Part shown: piece after piece, positions 38,501-48,099 of the stretch | Numbering within the stretch: the stretch's first letter is position 1 | How the letters are laid out: the number at the start of each line of letters is the position of its first letter | Source: Annulohypoxylon bovei var. microspora | Taxonomy: Eukaryota; Ascomycota; Sordariomycetes; Xylariales; Hypoxylaceae | Assembly: GCA_022836615.1 (NCBI GenBank) | Contig: MU405358.1 | Coordinates: 28,966-92,965 of the forward strand | Direction: 5' to 3' | Length of the DNA stretch: 64,000 nt | The notes under the pieces: model-generated | Told to the model about the DNA's origin: nothing | Seen by the model: the letters and a program-made list of their open reading frames with translations, nothing else | Databases searched by the model: none | Position numbers and translations under genes: made by a program

Positions 38501-38653
38501 CACCGAACTTGCTTGATCAAACAACAGGCGTTGATCACCATTACACTCATTTTTATCTTTCTATTCTAATACATTCCTTGATATTTGGATGATACTCCGT
38601 ATACTCACATTTTATATAGCTTTCCAGTTTTGACCAGGATTGTTCCGATCAAA
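35504..38653. other. Intergenic tract and leader of the CAP gene
   Basis: No supported gene. 35,794 and 37,316 are further TACCTAGGTA palindromes; 36,770-36,840 is rich in TAGGTAGG/ACATATGT words. From about 37,390 to 38,650 the + strand is C/T-rich with CT runs, typical of a fungal core promoter and long 5' leader of the CAP-protein gene. An 80-codon frame at 37,939-38,181 ends at a possible leader-intron donor (GTATGT at 38,184). Confidence 0.55.
38425..38442. promoter_or_regulatory. Inverted repeat ATACCACA-TG-TGTGGTAT
   Basis: A perfect 8-bp inverted repeat with a 2-bp spacer, about 210 bp upstream of the CAP gene start. Its size and symmetry suit a dimeric transcription factor. No specific factor is assigned. 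Confidence 0.4.
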
Positions 38654-39645
38654 ATGAGATACTCTATTATTGTCGCCGCCGGCGCCGCCTCGCTAGCTAT
38701 GGCCAGCCCGCTGGAGAAGCGTAAGATGGAGACTACCTGGATCATGGACTACGACACCGTTACCGTTACGGAGGGCGAGTCCTCCAAGCCTACCCTATTC
38801 TGGGGTGGTGCAAAGCAACCCGTGGAGACGACCTCTGTCCCCTCTTTCCCCGTCGCCACCATGACCCCTGAGTTGCCAGCACCGCAGCCCACCTCACTAC
38901 AGCCCTCTGTGGTTGTTGTTACCGAGACCCCTTCAGCTGTGCCGCAGACGACTGCGCTACCCGTCGTCCAGGCACCTGCCTCTTCGCAGGCTGCTTCGAC
39001 TTCGCAGGCTGCCTCCGGAACTGATTTTGTTTCCGTGGCAGTTGAACACCACAACCTCCACCGCTCCAACCACTCTTCTCCTGAGGTTGGATGGAGTGAC
39101 GAGCTCGCTGGTTATGCTAGCAACACCGCTGCCACCTGCAAATTCGCGCACGACATGTATGTTAACTAATATGCTGTGGCTGTAACAAGTTCTAACTTTT
39201 ATTTAGGGCCCAGGGCACCGGACACTACGGCCAAAATCTGGCTAACTGGGCTCAGAGTGTAAACGCCGAAGAGCTAGGTGACGTCGGCGCCGTCAAGATG
39301 GCCATTACTGACATGTGGTACAACGGAGAGTTTGCCAAGTTCTTGCCTCAGTACTACGGCTTGGCTGACCCCCCCATGGACGACTTCGAGGGCTGGGGTC
39401 ATTTCACTCAGCTCCTGTGGAAGGACTCTACCGAGGTCGGCTGCGCAGCCCAATTCTGCGAGAAGGGTACTTTGTACGATGAGATGGATGCCTGGTTCAC
39501 CGTGTGCAACTATTCTCCTGCTGGTATGGCCAATTCTCCCACCTTATATGATCTTCATGTGCTAATGCTCCAGTTAGGCAACGTTGGTGGATCTTACGCT
39601 TCCGACGTACTCCCGGCTTTGGGCAAGTTGATCGAGACAGTTTAA
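38654..39645 (+). CDS. Secreted CAP/PR-1 (SCP) domain protein
   Basis: Exons: 38,654-39,156; 39,207-39,523; 39,578-39,645 (introns of 50 and 54 nt with GTATGT/TAG and GTATGG/TAG ends), giving 295 aa. The start chosen is MRYSIIVAAGAASLAMA, a clear signal peptide; an in-frame ATG 23 codons upstream would mask it. Signal cleavage is likely near residue 17, followed by a Kex2-type Lys-Arg at 22-23. Residues about 45-122 are a Ser/Thr/Pro/Val-rich linker, likely O-glycosylated. The CAP domain runs from about 125 to the end: VEHHNLHRSNHSSPEVGW, GHYGQNLANW, GHFTQLLWKDSTEVGCA and VCNYSPAGNVGG are the family signatures, with the His/Glu cavity residues and Cys present. Fungal relatives (Pry type) bind sterols or fatty acids outside the cell; some act in virulence. 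The function here is not established. Confidence 0.94.
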
Positions 39646-41262
39646 GTCGACTCATTGGGACAATACCGCGCGTGTATCAGCGCCTGACGGGCGAAAATAT
39701 TGCCTCGTATCAACAAAATACTTCGATTCGTGTAGTGTATAATCTGTACACAAATTTTTTACCAAAAACCATGTTGCGCTTGTGTTTAACCTAGTGTTTT
39801 GTCAACATTCTCTAGGTACCCTATGCGCCAAAACCAGCATTGCAGTACGATTGTCGATGACAGACGGAAATCCGGCGTGATTGGGGACGGGAAAAGGGTG
39901 GTGCTGCATTTTCAAAATTTCTCTTCATTTCGTTGGCGGGCCCCGAGCCATTACATCTTTTGGTCAGACTGATCATTTTTCCTTGAGTAGGACATCGTCT
40001 TTACTTCGTGCAGTAAAGAGTATTTCAACTCCTTGCAACAGTTATCAGAGTCTGACCCCCCTTCAACCAATCAATTCATTTTCACTTCTTGTACTTAGTC
40101 GCTTCTTTTCTTTACATGACATCGATCTTCTTGCAATAGGTCACGGAGGCTGTCATTACTCGGGCTCGAGTCTCGCCGTCCGATGGAGATTGGAATCAGA
40201 TCACCCGACTTGTCGGGTCTGAGTATGGAACGAATCCAACTCGTATTCGCATTGTATGTAGTATTCAATGCCGATGACGATTTATGAACCGCGTATTATA
40301 CTTTTAATTGTTGTACCAGTGGTAGGGTAATTATCTGTGAAATAAATTGTAATTGTCCGCTCAACTTTGTCGGTTCAAAGCTTTGGACTCGTATTTCGTG
40401 AAGTGATTTGTCTCACCGACGCTGTCTAGACAGGACCCATAGAAATGAACCTGGCGAAGCTTGGGTCATTGGTAGGTGCCAGCCACCGGGATCGCCACCC
40501 AATACGACGAGTAGGCTATATGAATGACATGGGTATAGTACAAAGCCACAGCGTAATACGACTCTAGAAGTCTAGGCAGACGCTAATCTGTAATATTGTG
40601 TATTGTACATGGTCGGTGTAAGTAAGAAACTCTGTGGGCGGTTTATAGTTGTGCTAGTAAGAGTGATAAGGGGCTTCAACCTCGTGTTTTTCGATCCCCG
40701 TTTCTGTTGAGGTCTTTCGTTGAGGCTAGCTAGACAGGCGGATATGTGTGTGTACGTGATACCTATTAGGTTGGACGATATCCATGAACGTGTGTGACCT
40801 GGTCCAAGATAGCCAGTTAGATAGATATTAGCGAGGTCGATTTAAGCTTATTTTTCTTCCTTAGATAGTTACTAGTGTGTTGTGATAGTGGTGGTTAAGA
40901 GACTGGTATTTAGCTCGGCGAGAAGAAGTGTTTGATGATATATCATTTTTCCTTGCTTGGAAGATCTCGTTATTTGACATCACAAGAGCCATCTTCGGGT
41001 TTCTACGACAGAGCATATCCATACTAGCTGTTTCTAATATACTTGTGTAGGTAGATAGCTGTCTCAAAGTCCAGAACTGTTGCTTATAAACTTCCCTTAT
41101 ACAAGTCTGTGAGTCAAGAACTCTTTCACTCTATCATTTTCATTAGCCTATACAGTTTTATTACACATAGTCTTATATACTTGTCTTCCGAGTGGAAATA
41201 GAGTCAATAATTATTACTGAATAGGTATAAAATCCAGATCCAAATGCAATATAACACATATC
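39646..41262. other. Intergenic region
   Basis: 3' flanks of the CAP gene (+) and the kinase-like gene (-). The 113-codon frame at 39,881-40,222 and the shorter frame at 40,861-41,067 have no family resemblance or splice context. Nothing else is recognised. Confidence 0.6.
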
Positions 41263-42900
41263 TTAATCAACGTCCATAGGATCAGGGTCTGCTCTCTCCT
41301 GAGCGAGCCATCCCTGATATCCCTCCCATAATGTCCCCGGCGCCGGCGCCGGCGCCGGTTCATTTCGCGATCTACGTGGTAAAAAGTTATACAGGTTACG
41401 GCCCAGTAAGGTATATCCTATTTGAGAGTCGTCGTAAATAGGCCGATCTGGTAGTAGCTCCCCGCCTGCAGTAGGTGCGTCTAGAACATATTTTTTTATT
41501 ATAGCCCTTATTCCATCGTCCGTCTCACTCTCTCGATGAGGCGGGAACAGCGATCCTCCTCCGATATTGTCTGCCGTTCTAGTCTCAAGTGCGACCTCGC
41601 AGAAGTGCAAAACATCACTTAATGGTGGTAGGTCATTTATATAACTTGACATACACCTCGCTATGATAACCTTTAACGGAGCATCGATATCTTGCCGCGT
41701 TAAAAAAGCGGGATGGGCCATAGTCTGGAAGTAAAAAGTTTCGCCTCCCCAATCGCAACCGTAAGGATGCGACTCTCCAGTTCTTAGCTGCTGAACTGGA
41801 ACCTGGGGGAGAGCAAGCACCAGTAACATCTACAGATATGTTAGCAAGTATAGGTCTATGCGACTTAAAATATCGCGCTAAGGTCACTGACGAATGCAGC
41901 ATTGCAGATATTGATAGCATATGCTGTCAGGAAATCTCGTTCTTGTCGACCGCGCCCGAAATCGATCAACTATCATAGTAATTAGTATGCATATTCTTTG
42001 CGTGATACACCACTTCTTGGCAGGCTTATTCTCTATTCGTTGCCGTCTAAATCTAATGTTCTGGATAGGAATGGCTTACCTGGATTCGAGGCACGAGGTT
42101 GTGTTCACCATCACCCAGCTCGCCCATCATAAAATTGGCGTCGTGACCTGAATTCTGCGTTAACGCAAATGGCGCTATATCTTCCCTCCATGTCTCCCTG
42201 ACAACCGGCAAATCTGGATCCTGATGCAGGGGGAAGGCCATTGCAGCCACCTGGCGTGCAACTGGCGTAGGGTGGAAATATAGTTAGCTCGGTGGTCAAA
42301 AGTACGAGTAGATTATGAACTATCATAAGCTCGAGACACGCGTCCACAACTTACAGCAGTAGAAAACACGCCACAGGAGCCGGCATGGTATCCGACCATG
42401 GTCACGAGCGTATCTGGCTCGAAACTGGCCGATTGTGCCGTTCTCGATGAATTCGAGTGCGATAGTAGGACGTCTCCCGGTGCCAGAGACATTAAGCTCG
42501 GTGTTGGCAAGGGGAATCATCTGTGCGATGTGTTCCGCGCCTCGCAATTGCTCTAACCAGAAAGCCTCATTTCGCAAATCCGCGTCAGCCCCCGGGTTGT
42601 GTGAGTACTTCACGACGATTCTTCGTTTGGGGAAACTATTCTCATCTACTTCAGTAAAAACGAGGGCACCGCCATCTAAGATGTGTAAGATTAGCTACCC
42701 CTGTGAAGAAGTAGATAGATAAGACTAGTGTAAGTAAAATGTTACTTACGGCGTCCTACACCTGCTACACCTCGATATTTTAGTCTCTCATTTGGCCGAA
42801 AGTACGTAGCAACTGAGTCCGTTAAAGCAGACAACTGCGCGTCGTCGATATCATCAATCGGTAGCGATAGGAACATACGTCCCAAAAGTGAGAAATCCAT
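41263..42900 (-). CDS. Divergent protein-kinase-like protein
   Basis: Five exons by eye: 42,900-42,750; 42,675-42,355; 42,261-42,080; 41,969-41,892; 41,829-41,263, giving 432 aa. The frame is continuous and all introns are GT-AG (donors GTAAGT, GTAAGT, GTAAGC, GTCAGT). Kinase-fold landmarks: K73 in IVVKY (beta-3), E87 in the following helix (LRNEAFWLEQL), and the metal-binding D221-F-G in LIDFG. The catalytic loop before NFMMGEL reads QNSGHDAN (193-200); where kinases have the catalytic His/Asp, this protein has Gln and Ser, so it may be a pseudokinase. The layout (NFMMGEL, VPRIQLIDFG, then AINICNAAF) resembles the fungus-specific kinase-like families expanded in Pezizomycotina. The C-terminal 188 residues include a short Ala-Pro repeat (a GCCGGC run at about 41,340). 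The substrate is unknown. Confidence 0.75.
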
Positions 42901-43540
42901 GATTATACGATGCTATACATCCGAGAATAGTAGAAATGCGGTTTGAACTAGCAGTTATCCAATCACTTGGTTTGGGTTTTGCAAGACCTAAATGTAACTA
43001 TGTTAAATAAATGCGAATTTGTGAGCAAGGTTATGTCTCTTTGACCTAGTAGGATAGACTGACTCCATCCGGAAATGGTTTCTTTGATGGGGACCTCCTT
43101 TGATCTCACAATTGCTAGGTAAGTCTAAGAGAGTCGTGACTTTTAAGAAAAGCGAATTATGAGCATTGCTTTGTTTAGTGGTTGATACAAATCTCCCTTT
43201 TGGATACGACCAAACCGCCGAATCCATATTTTCGTGACAAAGATTACCTATATCAAGTTTAACCGTATGTCCATATGGTGACTATAATTAGAACCTGGTC
43301 TTATATTGATATTTGGTGCATTGATAGCTGTTAAAATCCTTTGAATAAAAAATGTATCATTCATAAATTGTTCTGTGATAATAGCTTATAGTCTCTAGAT
43401 TTCGTTATTGACCTTGTTACTTAGGTAGATTTCACCTAGGTTAAAGTATCTCCTTTATTTGCTCCCTGGAAAGTAGACGTTAAGTATGTTGCATTCTGGA
43501 TCCTTTGCCCACTGCCGATTTTCAGATACCCGTTTTTAGG
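42901..43540. other. Intergenic region
   Basis: Promoter of the kinase-like gene and 3' flank of the CorA-like gene. It contains one ACCTAGGT palindrome at 43,434. No gene is supported; the 74-codon minus frame at 43,003-43,227 shows no resemblance. Confidence 0.55.
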
Positions 43541-45646
43541 TCAGGAGACATTTGAAGTTCCCCGTTCTTCACTACTCTTGTCTTTAGACTTCAGATACAT
43601 GACTAGCCACCCCATGATTATTAAGACCGTCATGGGTATGAATATCTTAAGATAGAGGAGTAGACGATCCTGTTCTGTGGTCCAGCTATAGGTAGAGTTA
43701 GCTAACTCGTCTTCCTCATCATGCCATCGCAATATACCGCTACTAAAAAACGTCTGCTGATTTATAAGAGCCTTGATAGTGTAGAGTAGATGCAGGAGGC
43801 TTACAGCGAGGAAAGTTCCCGGAAGAAATATGAGTGTGAAAATAGTGATCACATGCATCGATACTGTTTGGTGGCCCGTTTTCAGGGCAATATCATGCAT
43901 CTTCTCCGTCATGAAATGCATATTTGCTGTCATAGTCGTCGTAAATTCCGTGGAGGCTTGGGCGTTTGTTGCAAAGTGCTTACTAGCTTGCATGCTAGCG
44001 TACTGTTGAACCGAATAGAACTGAGGGGTCAAATGTAAGCTGAATTCAATAATGATCAAAAGCAATAGGAGCCCACCAAGTTGCTTCTGTCTTCTAGTAG
44101 GACATTTAGAGTCTCTAGTCTCGACTCCTGTACTTCAAGGTCCTTCTCAATACTTATAGCTCTCTGGCTAAACCTTGACATGTCTAGCCTACAGCTATTC
44201 CTGATCTCAAGAGGTAATTTGTCATTTTCCATTAGGTTGGTATAATGCTCGCGGATCTCCTTTATGATGCTACGATTCTGTTTCAACACCATAAGAGCCT
44301 CTTGCATGTATTCTCCTGTCTTGTGCAGATCCTGCAATTTTTCAAAGGAGAACATGTGTTCTAGATTTGCACCATCACCGCTATCGTAGATCTCCTGAAG
44401 CTCTTCCACGGTGTTGTCAGTATTAATAGTACGGGAAGTATCTACTTCACCTATAGTTGAGACCTTCTCCTCCGTCTTAGATGTAACGGAGGGCCATGAA
44501 AATGAATTCCACAATTTCTCCGGTGAAGTATATGATGACTTCGATATAGTCCTTTGAGGACTTCTTGGTGGAATTAGAGTCCTCGGCTTATTTAGAGCTG
44601 GAACCATCGCTGGTCCAGCCAGGTGGTCTATGTCAGCAAGTATTGTATTTTTTACCTTGTTCCGAAGCCGATCTTCCATTTCGTTGATGTACCATCTCCA
44701 TTGCTCTCCACACCATTCCATGATATGAGCGTGAACCGTGAGAGATGAGCTAAACGATCCAACGACTGTCTGATGAGAGCCGGCAGTCATGTCCGTAGAT
44801 CTTGTTGAGTTAGTTGCCTGCATGATACGTTTCTCTATGGTGTCATTCCCCTTAACGAAAATCCAGACAGACTTTCCGGTTTCAACGTCGAAGGAGTGGA
44901 ATACCACGGTTTGTCGGATAGACCACCCCCATCCCCATCTCGATCGCTCAGCAGAATGGAGGTTGTAACAGTGTTGAATCTGTCTTCCCGAACGGCCAAG
45001 AGGTGTTACCTTGGACATATCTTGCAAGCGTAGATCGCCTCCGTGTAGGTAGTTCTCATGGCGAAATGCTGTGTAGTGAAAGTCCTTGAGCTTCTCTTGC
45101 CTTCCACAAGTGAAAATCAGGTCTAGAAAAGGTGGCATCACTTGATGGTATGATAAAAGGTAATTGAAATCCTGTTGTGTGAGTTCTAGTTTGGCCCTAG
45201 CATTTTTAGATTGGAGAAATCTTCGCATCTCGTCAGCTTCTAATGGATTTTCCGTATATCTCTACCTACTTACATATAGCGACATGCCGGATCTTGCAAG
45301 TCATTTCCTTGACAATGCCTCTTTAGGCCACCAAAATCCGAAGGTATATATTCCTTGAATTCTACCGTACATTAGTAACCCCTCCTATGAAATATGAAAT
45401 ATATCAAGTATCATTACCAGCGTCATTTGTCTCCCAGAACCTCAGCAGTTTAGTTTGTGGGGAAGGATTGAATAATCTCTCTGACTCGTCATATAATTTG
45501 CAACGGTATGACTCGAGAGTATGCTCAAAGTTGAGGCTTCGGGTGAGGTTACACGGATATGACATGTATTCCATGCAGGAAGACAGAAACTGCTGTTCGT
45601 TTCCATCTTGGCTTGTAAATGAACTTGTAGAGATAGTTAAATCCAT
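43541..45646 (-). CDS. CorA-like two-TM membrane protein
   Basis: Four exons: 45,646-45,418; 45,361-45,274; 45,220-44,077; 44,020-43,541, giving 646 aa. The small second exon restores ...NDAEFKEYIPSDFGG...DPACRYIFLQSKNAR, matching fungal CorA-like proteins, where a DPxCR-I-F phrase precedes LSYHQVMP. The N-terminal ~485 residues are soluble (LLSYHQVMPPFLDLIF; coiled helices near 400-485). Residues about 542-563 (MHVITIFTLIFLPGTFLAVSLL) and 612-630 form two C-terminal membrane segments, the CorA arrangement. The GMN selectivity motif at the end of TM1 is absent, as in many large fungal members whose transport activity is unproven. Function in Mg2+ or other ion transport is therefore only family inference. 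It is transcribed in the same direction as the kinase-like gene 640 bp downstream. Confidence 0.82.
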
Positions 45647-46437
45647 TCCATGTAATTTCGTGGTTGTTTCTTCCTAAGAAAGGAAAAGACAAAAGTGACC
45701 GGTCAAATTATTACTGTAGAAAGGAATCGGGATGGATCTGTCTCTGTCTCGTTATTGTTTTACCGGTATCTGTGTTTTAAATGCCCACCTTGTGCGGCCG
45801 AGTCTGTCTACGGCGCATTTTTGTCAACATAAAGTCAGCCATATCTCGAGTCTAAGGCATCCTAAGGTTATGTTCTGATGTACCTACTTGACCTCAATGA
45901 CACCCATGACATCCATATTGTCTCGGATTTTTGACTTATACTATCTAATTGGTTCGCAGAACAAATGGCCAAATCATGGATGGGAGTGGCTTTTTGCGTA
46001 GCCACTACTAGTATGACAAATGGCTCATTCCCACCCTATCACCCTATTGTCCAAGCCTACATGATCGCACTGCCAGAAAGGGCTGACTGCAGAAGCCATC
46101 GCTATCGCCTTCCTATGTCTCATATCTTGGCCACAGAGCCTACCTAGACTCTAACTAGAGCAATGATACATTTTCGATAAAGACGCCTTATCAAAATAAA
46201 AAGAAGTACATTAAATTCATGATATTCAACGAAGGTATCTGTAGCATTAAAAGAAAACAGTCATACTGGTTCACCCCTAACCTTCAAGCCTTCAAGCCAC
46301 TGCCCATCCTACCCATCCTAGTTTATCCACATCCTTGTGCACCCTCGCTGCCCGGTTATCCTCATGCTCTCGTAAGAGTAGTGAACGAATACTTATTACA
46401 CGTATCATTCATTATACGCATGATTCATGTATTAATA

Positions 46438-46884
46438 CGGTATAACGATCCCTTATACGTGTTACGGAACGGATAAACCAATACGGCCCCATATTTATCG
46501 AGATTATTCATATATTACGTACACATTTCAACCCACCAGACCCTCGATCCCTAAGGCTCAGAAAAAAGACCTTATAGATTAATATTAATCCTTATCAAAA
46601 TCAGCGTGGTTTTCCATTTGAATGAGCCGTTCTTTTATCCTTTCGATCTCCTCGTCTGAAAGGTTGAGAAACGATTCGGATTTAGGTAATAAATTCTTAA
46701 ATATTAAAACTTTAAAAGTAAATGAAGCAATAAAACACGATGTTTTGTTGATCACAATGGAAAATCCGGAGTTTGTTATGTATGATAAATGCTTATACCT
46801 GTATAAGTGTATTTTACAGTGGGTATAATAGCATAATAAGGTATGTATGTATAAATGCGGTATAACGATCCAAAATACGTGTTA
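46438..46884. mobile_element. Possible element remnant between 27-bp direct repeats
   Basis: 46,438-46,464 and 46,858-46,884 share CGGTATAACGATCC followed by ATACGTGTTA with three mismatches, exactly 420 bp apart. A partial inverted copy (ACACGTAT) lies upstream at about 46,397. A broken minus-strand open frame lies between. Direct repeats around a coding remnant suggest a decayed mobile element or short-LTR-like remnant, but the class cannot be told. Confidence 0.4.
46585..46776 (-). pseudogene. C-terminal coding remnant, charged helix
   Basis: A 63-codon minus-strand frame ends at a stop at 46,585. It has no start codon and is closed upstream by a stop at 46,777. The last ~30 residues (SFLNLSDEEIERIKERL, then IQMENHADFDKD) read like a real acidic/basic amphipathic helix at a protein C-terminus, whereas the upstream part is AT-rich and may be intron or decayed sequence. 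The composition of this tail is unlike random frames nearby. Origin unknown; possibly the end of a transposon-encoded protein, given the flanking direct repeats. Confidence 0.4.
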
Positions 46885-47320
46885 TTTCGTCCACTACGTA
46901 AGAGAAGGTCATTGGTCACCTACATCATTCACCATCTTTGCTTTTCAACCCCCCACTTTGCTCTTCTCCTAGACCAAAGCCTCATTACCTATCTAGGAGG
47001 ATACCACTTCCTTTGTACTCTTCACCAGAAAACCCCAGACCCCATCCCCTGCCACCCCCAAGTGGCGAAAAGACTCCAGCAAAGTTGACCAACTGAATGC
47101 ATGTTCCATGATTTGTACTAGTCACGAAGACTATCCACGATGTAGTTTCTCTCAGACTGTAATTTGATCTCCATTAAGAAATAGTTTCAAAATATGGGTT
47201 GAAGCTTTCATACCTGTGTCAGAGGTCGGGATATGTGGAAGCTATATTCCTTAGCTTTTTGTTATAACGAAGTTAGTTCTCTTGGTTCATTAAGATACCT
47301 AGTATGACATATTATTGAAA

Positions 47321-47380
47321 GGTGTGGAGGGTACATGGGTACAAGGAGGATTATGTAATACATGGGATGGGGTAGAAACG
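47321..47380 (+). repeat. Target repeat copy 1, left arm
   Basis: The stretch from GGTGTGGAGGGTACATGG to GGTAGAAACG matches 57,439-57,497 almost base for base. It is the left half of a repeat split by the LTR retrotransposon; the right half resumes at 53,051. Differences are G/A transitions. Confidence 0.88.
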
Positions 47381-47692
47381 TGTGACGGTTCCCATGAGCA
47401 ATGGTAAACTTGTGTTATATGGGGTCAAAAATGAGGTTATTTTCATTGATGAGAGAGAAAGGGAAAAGTAATAACCCTTCGTCCCTGGGGCTACGATATC
47501 TATGCTTAAAGGTGTGGATCAGGTTGATCAGCGTGGAAACCCCCTTTGTACGTGTTCTAATAGCTTCTACGACCCACTTGGGGCTGTTAATAGCTTTATT
47601 ATGGGGACCCACGCTTATCGCGTTTGCAGTTATGATGTAAGCTCGCGCTGATCTTTATCCTGATTAACTTTTTGGGTTCTCGACTTGTAACA
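47381..47692 (-). repeat. 3' LTR of the gypsy element
   Basis: Begins TGTGACGG and ends TTGTAACA on the + strand (so TGTTAC...CCGTCACA on the element strand). It is the less mutated of the two LTRs at its ends. A 66-codon frame inside it (47,415-47,612) is an accident of the LTR sequence and recurs in the other copies. Confidence 0.96.
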
Positions 47693-47694
47693 AT

Positions 47695-47708
47695 ACCCTC
47701 CTCCCTCG
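47695..47708 (-). other. Polypurine tract
   Basis: On the element strand CGAGGGAGGAGGGT lies two bases before the 3' LTR, the position and composition of the plus-strand priming tract of LTR retrotransposons. Confidence 0.8.
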
Positions 47709-48099
47709 TTTTCTGGGGTCTGTGATTGCGAGGGCTTCCTTGCCCACCCCGTTTCCTGCCTCGAATCGCTGGCAAAACGTCTTTAAGGCCTCCGTATCTT
47801 CTAATTCTTCCCGGGGCTCCTACGTCGGCTCTGCGTAACCTTTTTATTTAACCAGTACCATCCTGCGTACGCCCCGTCCTTTGCGCTTGCTTTCCGATCG
47901 TAAGATCTTCTCGATAGTGTATTCGGGGTCTTCGCCGTCCTAGCTGATAAGAAGTGGTAATTAAGCGTTATCTTGTATTTGGGATGGCAGCGGGTCTATG
48001 GCTGCCGGCCTGAGTAATTCGGTGTGGAATCGTGGCCAAATTCCCGTAGGTACGTTCAGTTTTATTACATGGGGGTTGATTACTTTGGTTACCTTGTAT

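Larger units (their letters stand above)
45647..47320. other. Intergenic region with element debris
   Basis: No intact gene. Open frames of 60-85 codons (45,965-46,147; 46,219-46,476; 46,855-47,088) look accidental; two of them share the peptide RYNDP only because they cross the direct repeats listed separately. A C/T-rich stretch lies at 46,900-47,080. Confidence 0.55.

Noticed and set aside
39881..40222. 113-codon frame after the CAP gene
   Set aside because: No motif, signal peptide or membrane layout; likely accidental in the 3' flank.
47415..47612. Minus-strand frame repeated at 52,773-52,991 and, decayed, at 58,949
   Set aside because: All three lie inside LTR copies; the shared peptide reflects LTR homology, not a gene.
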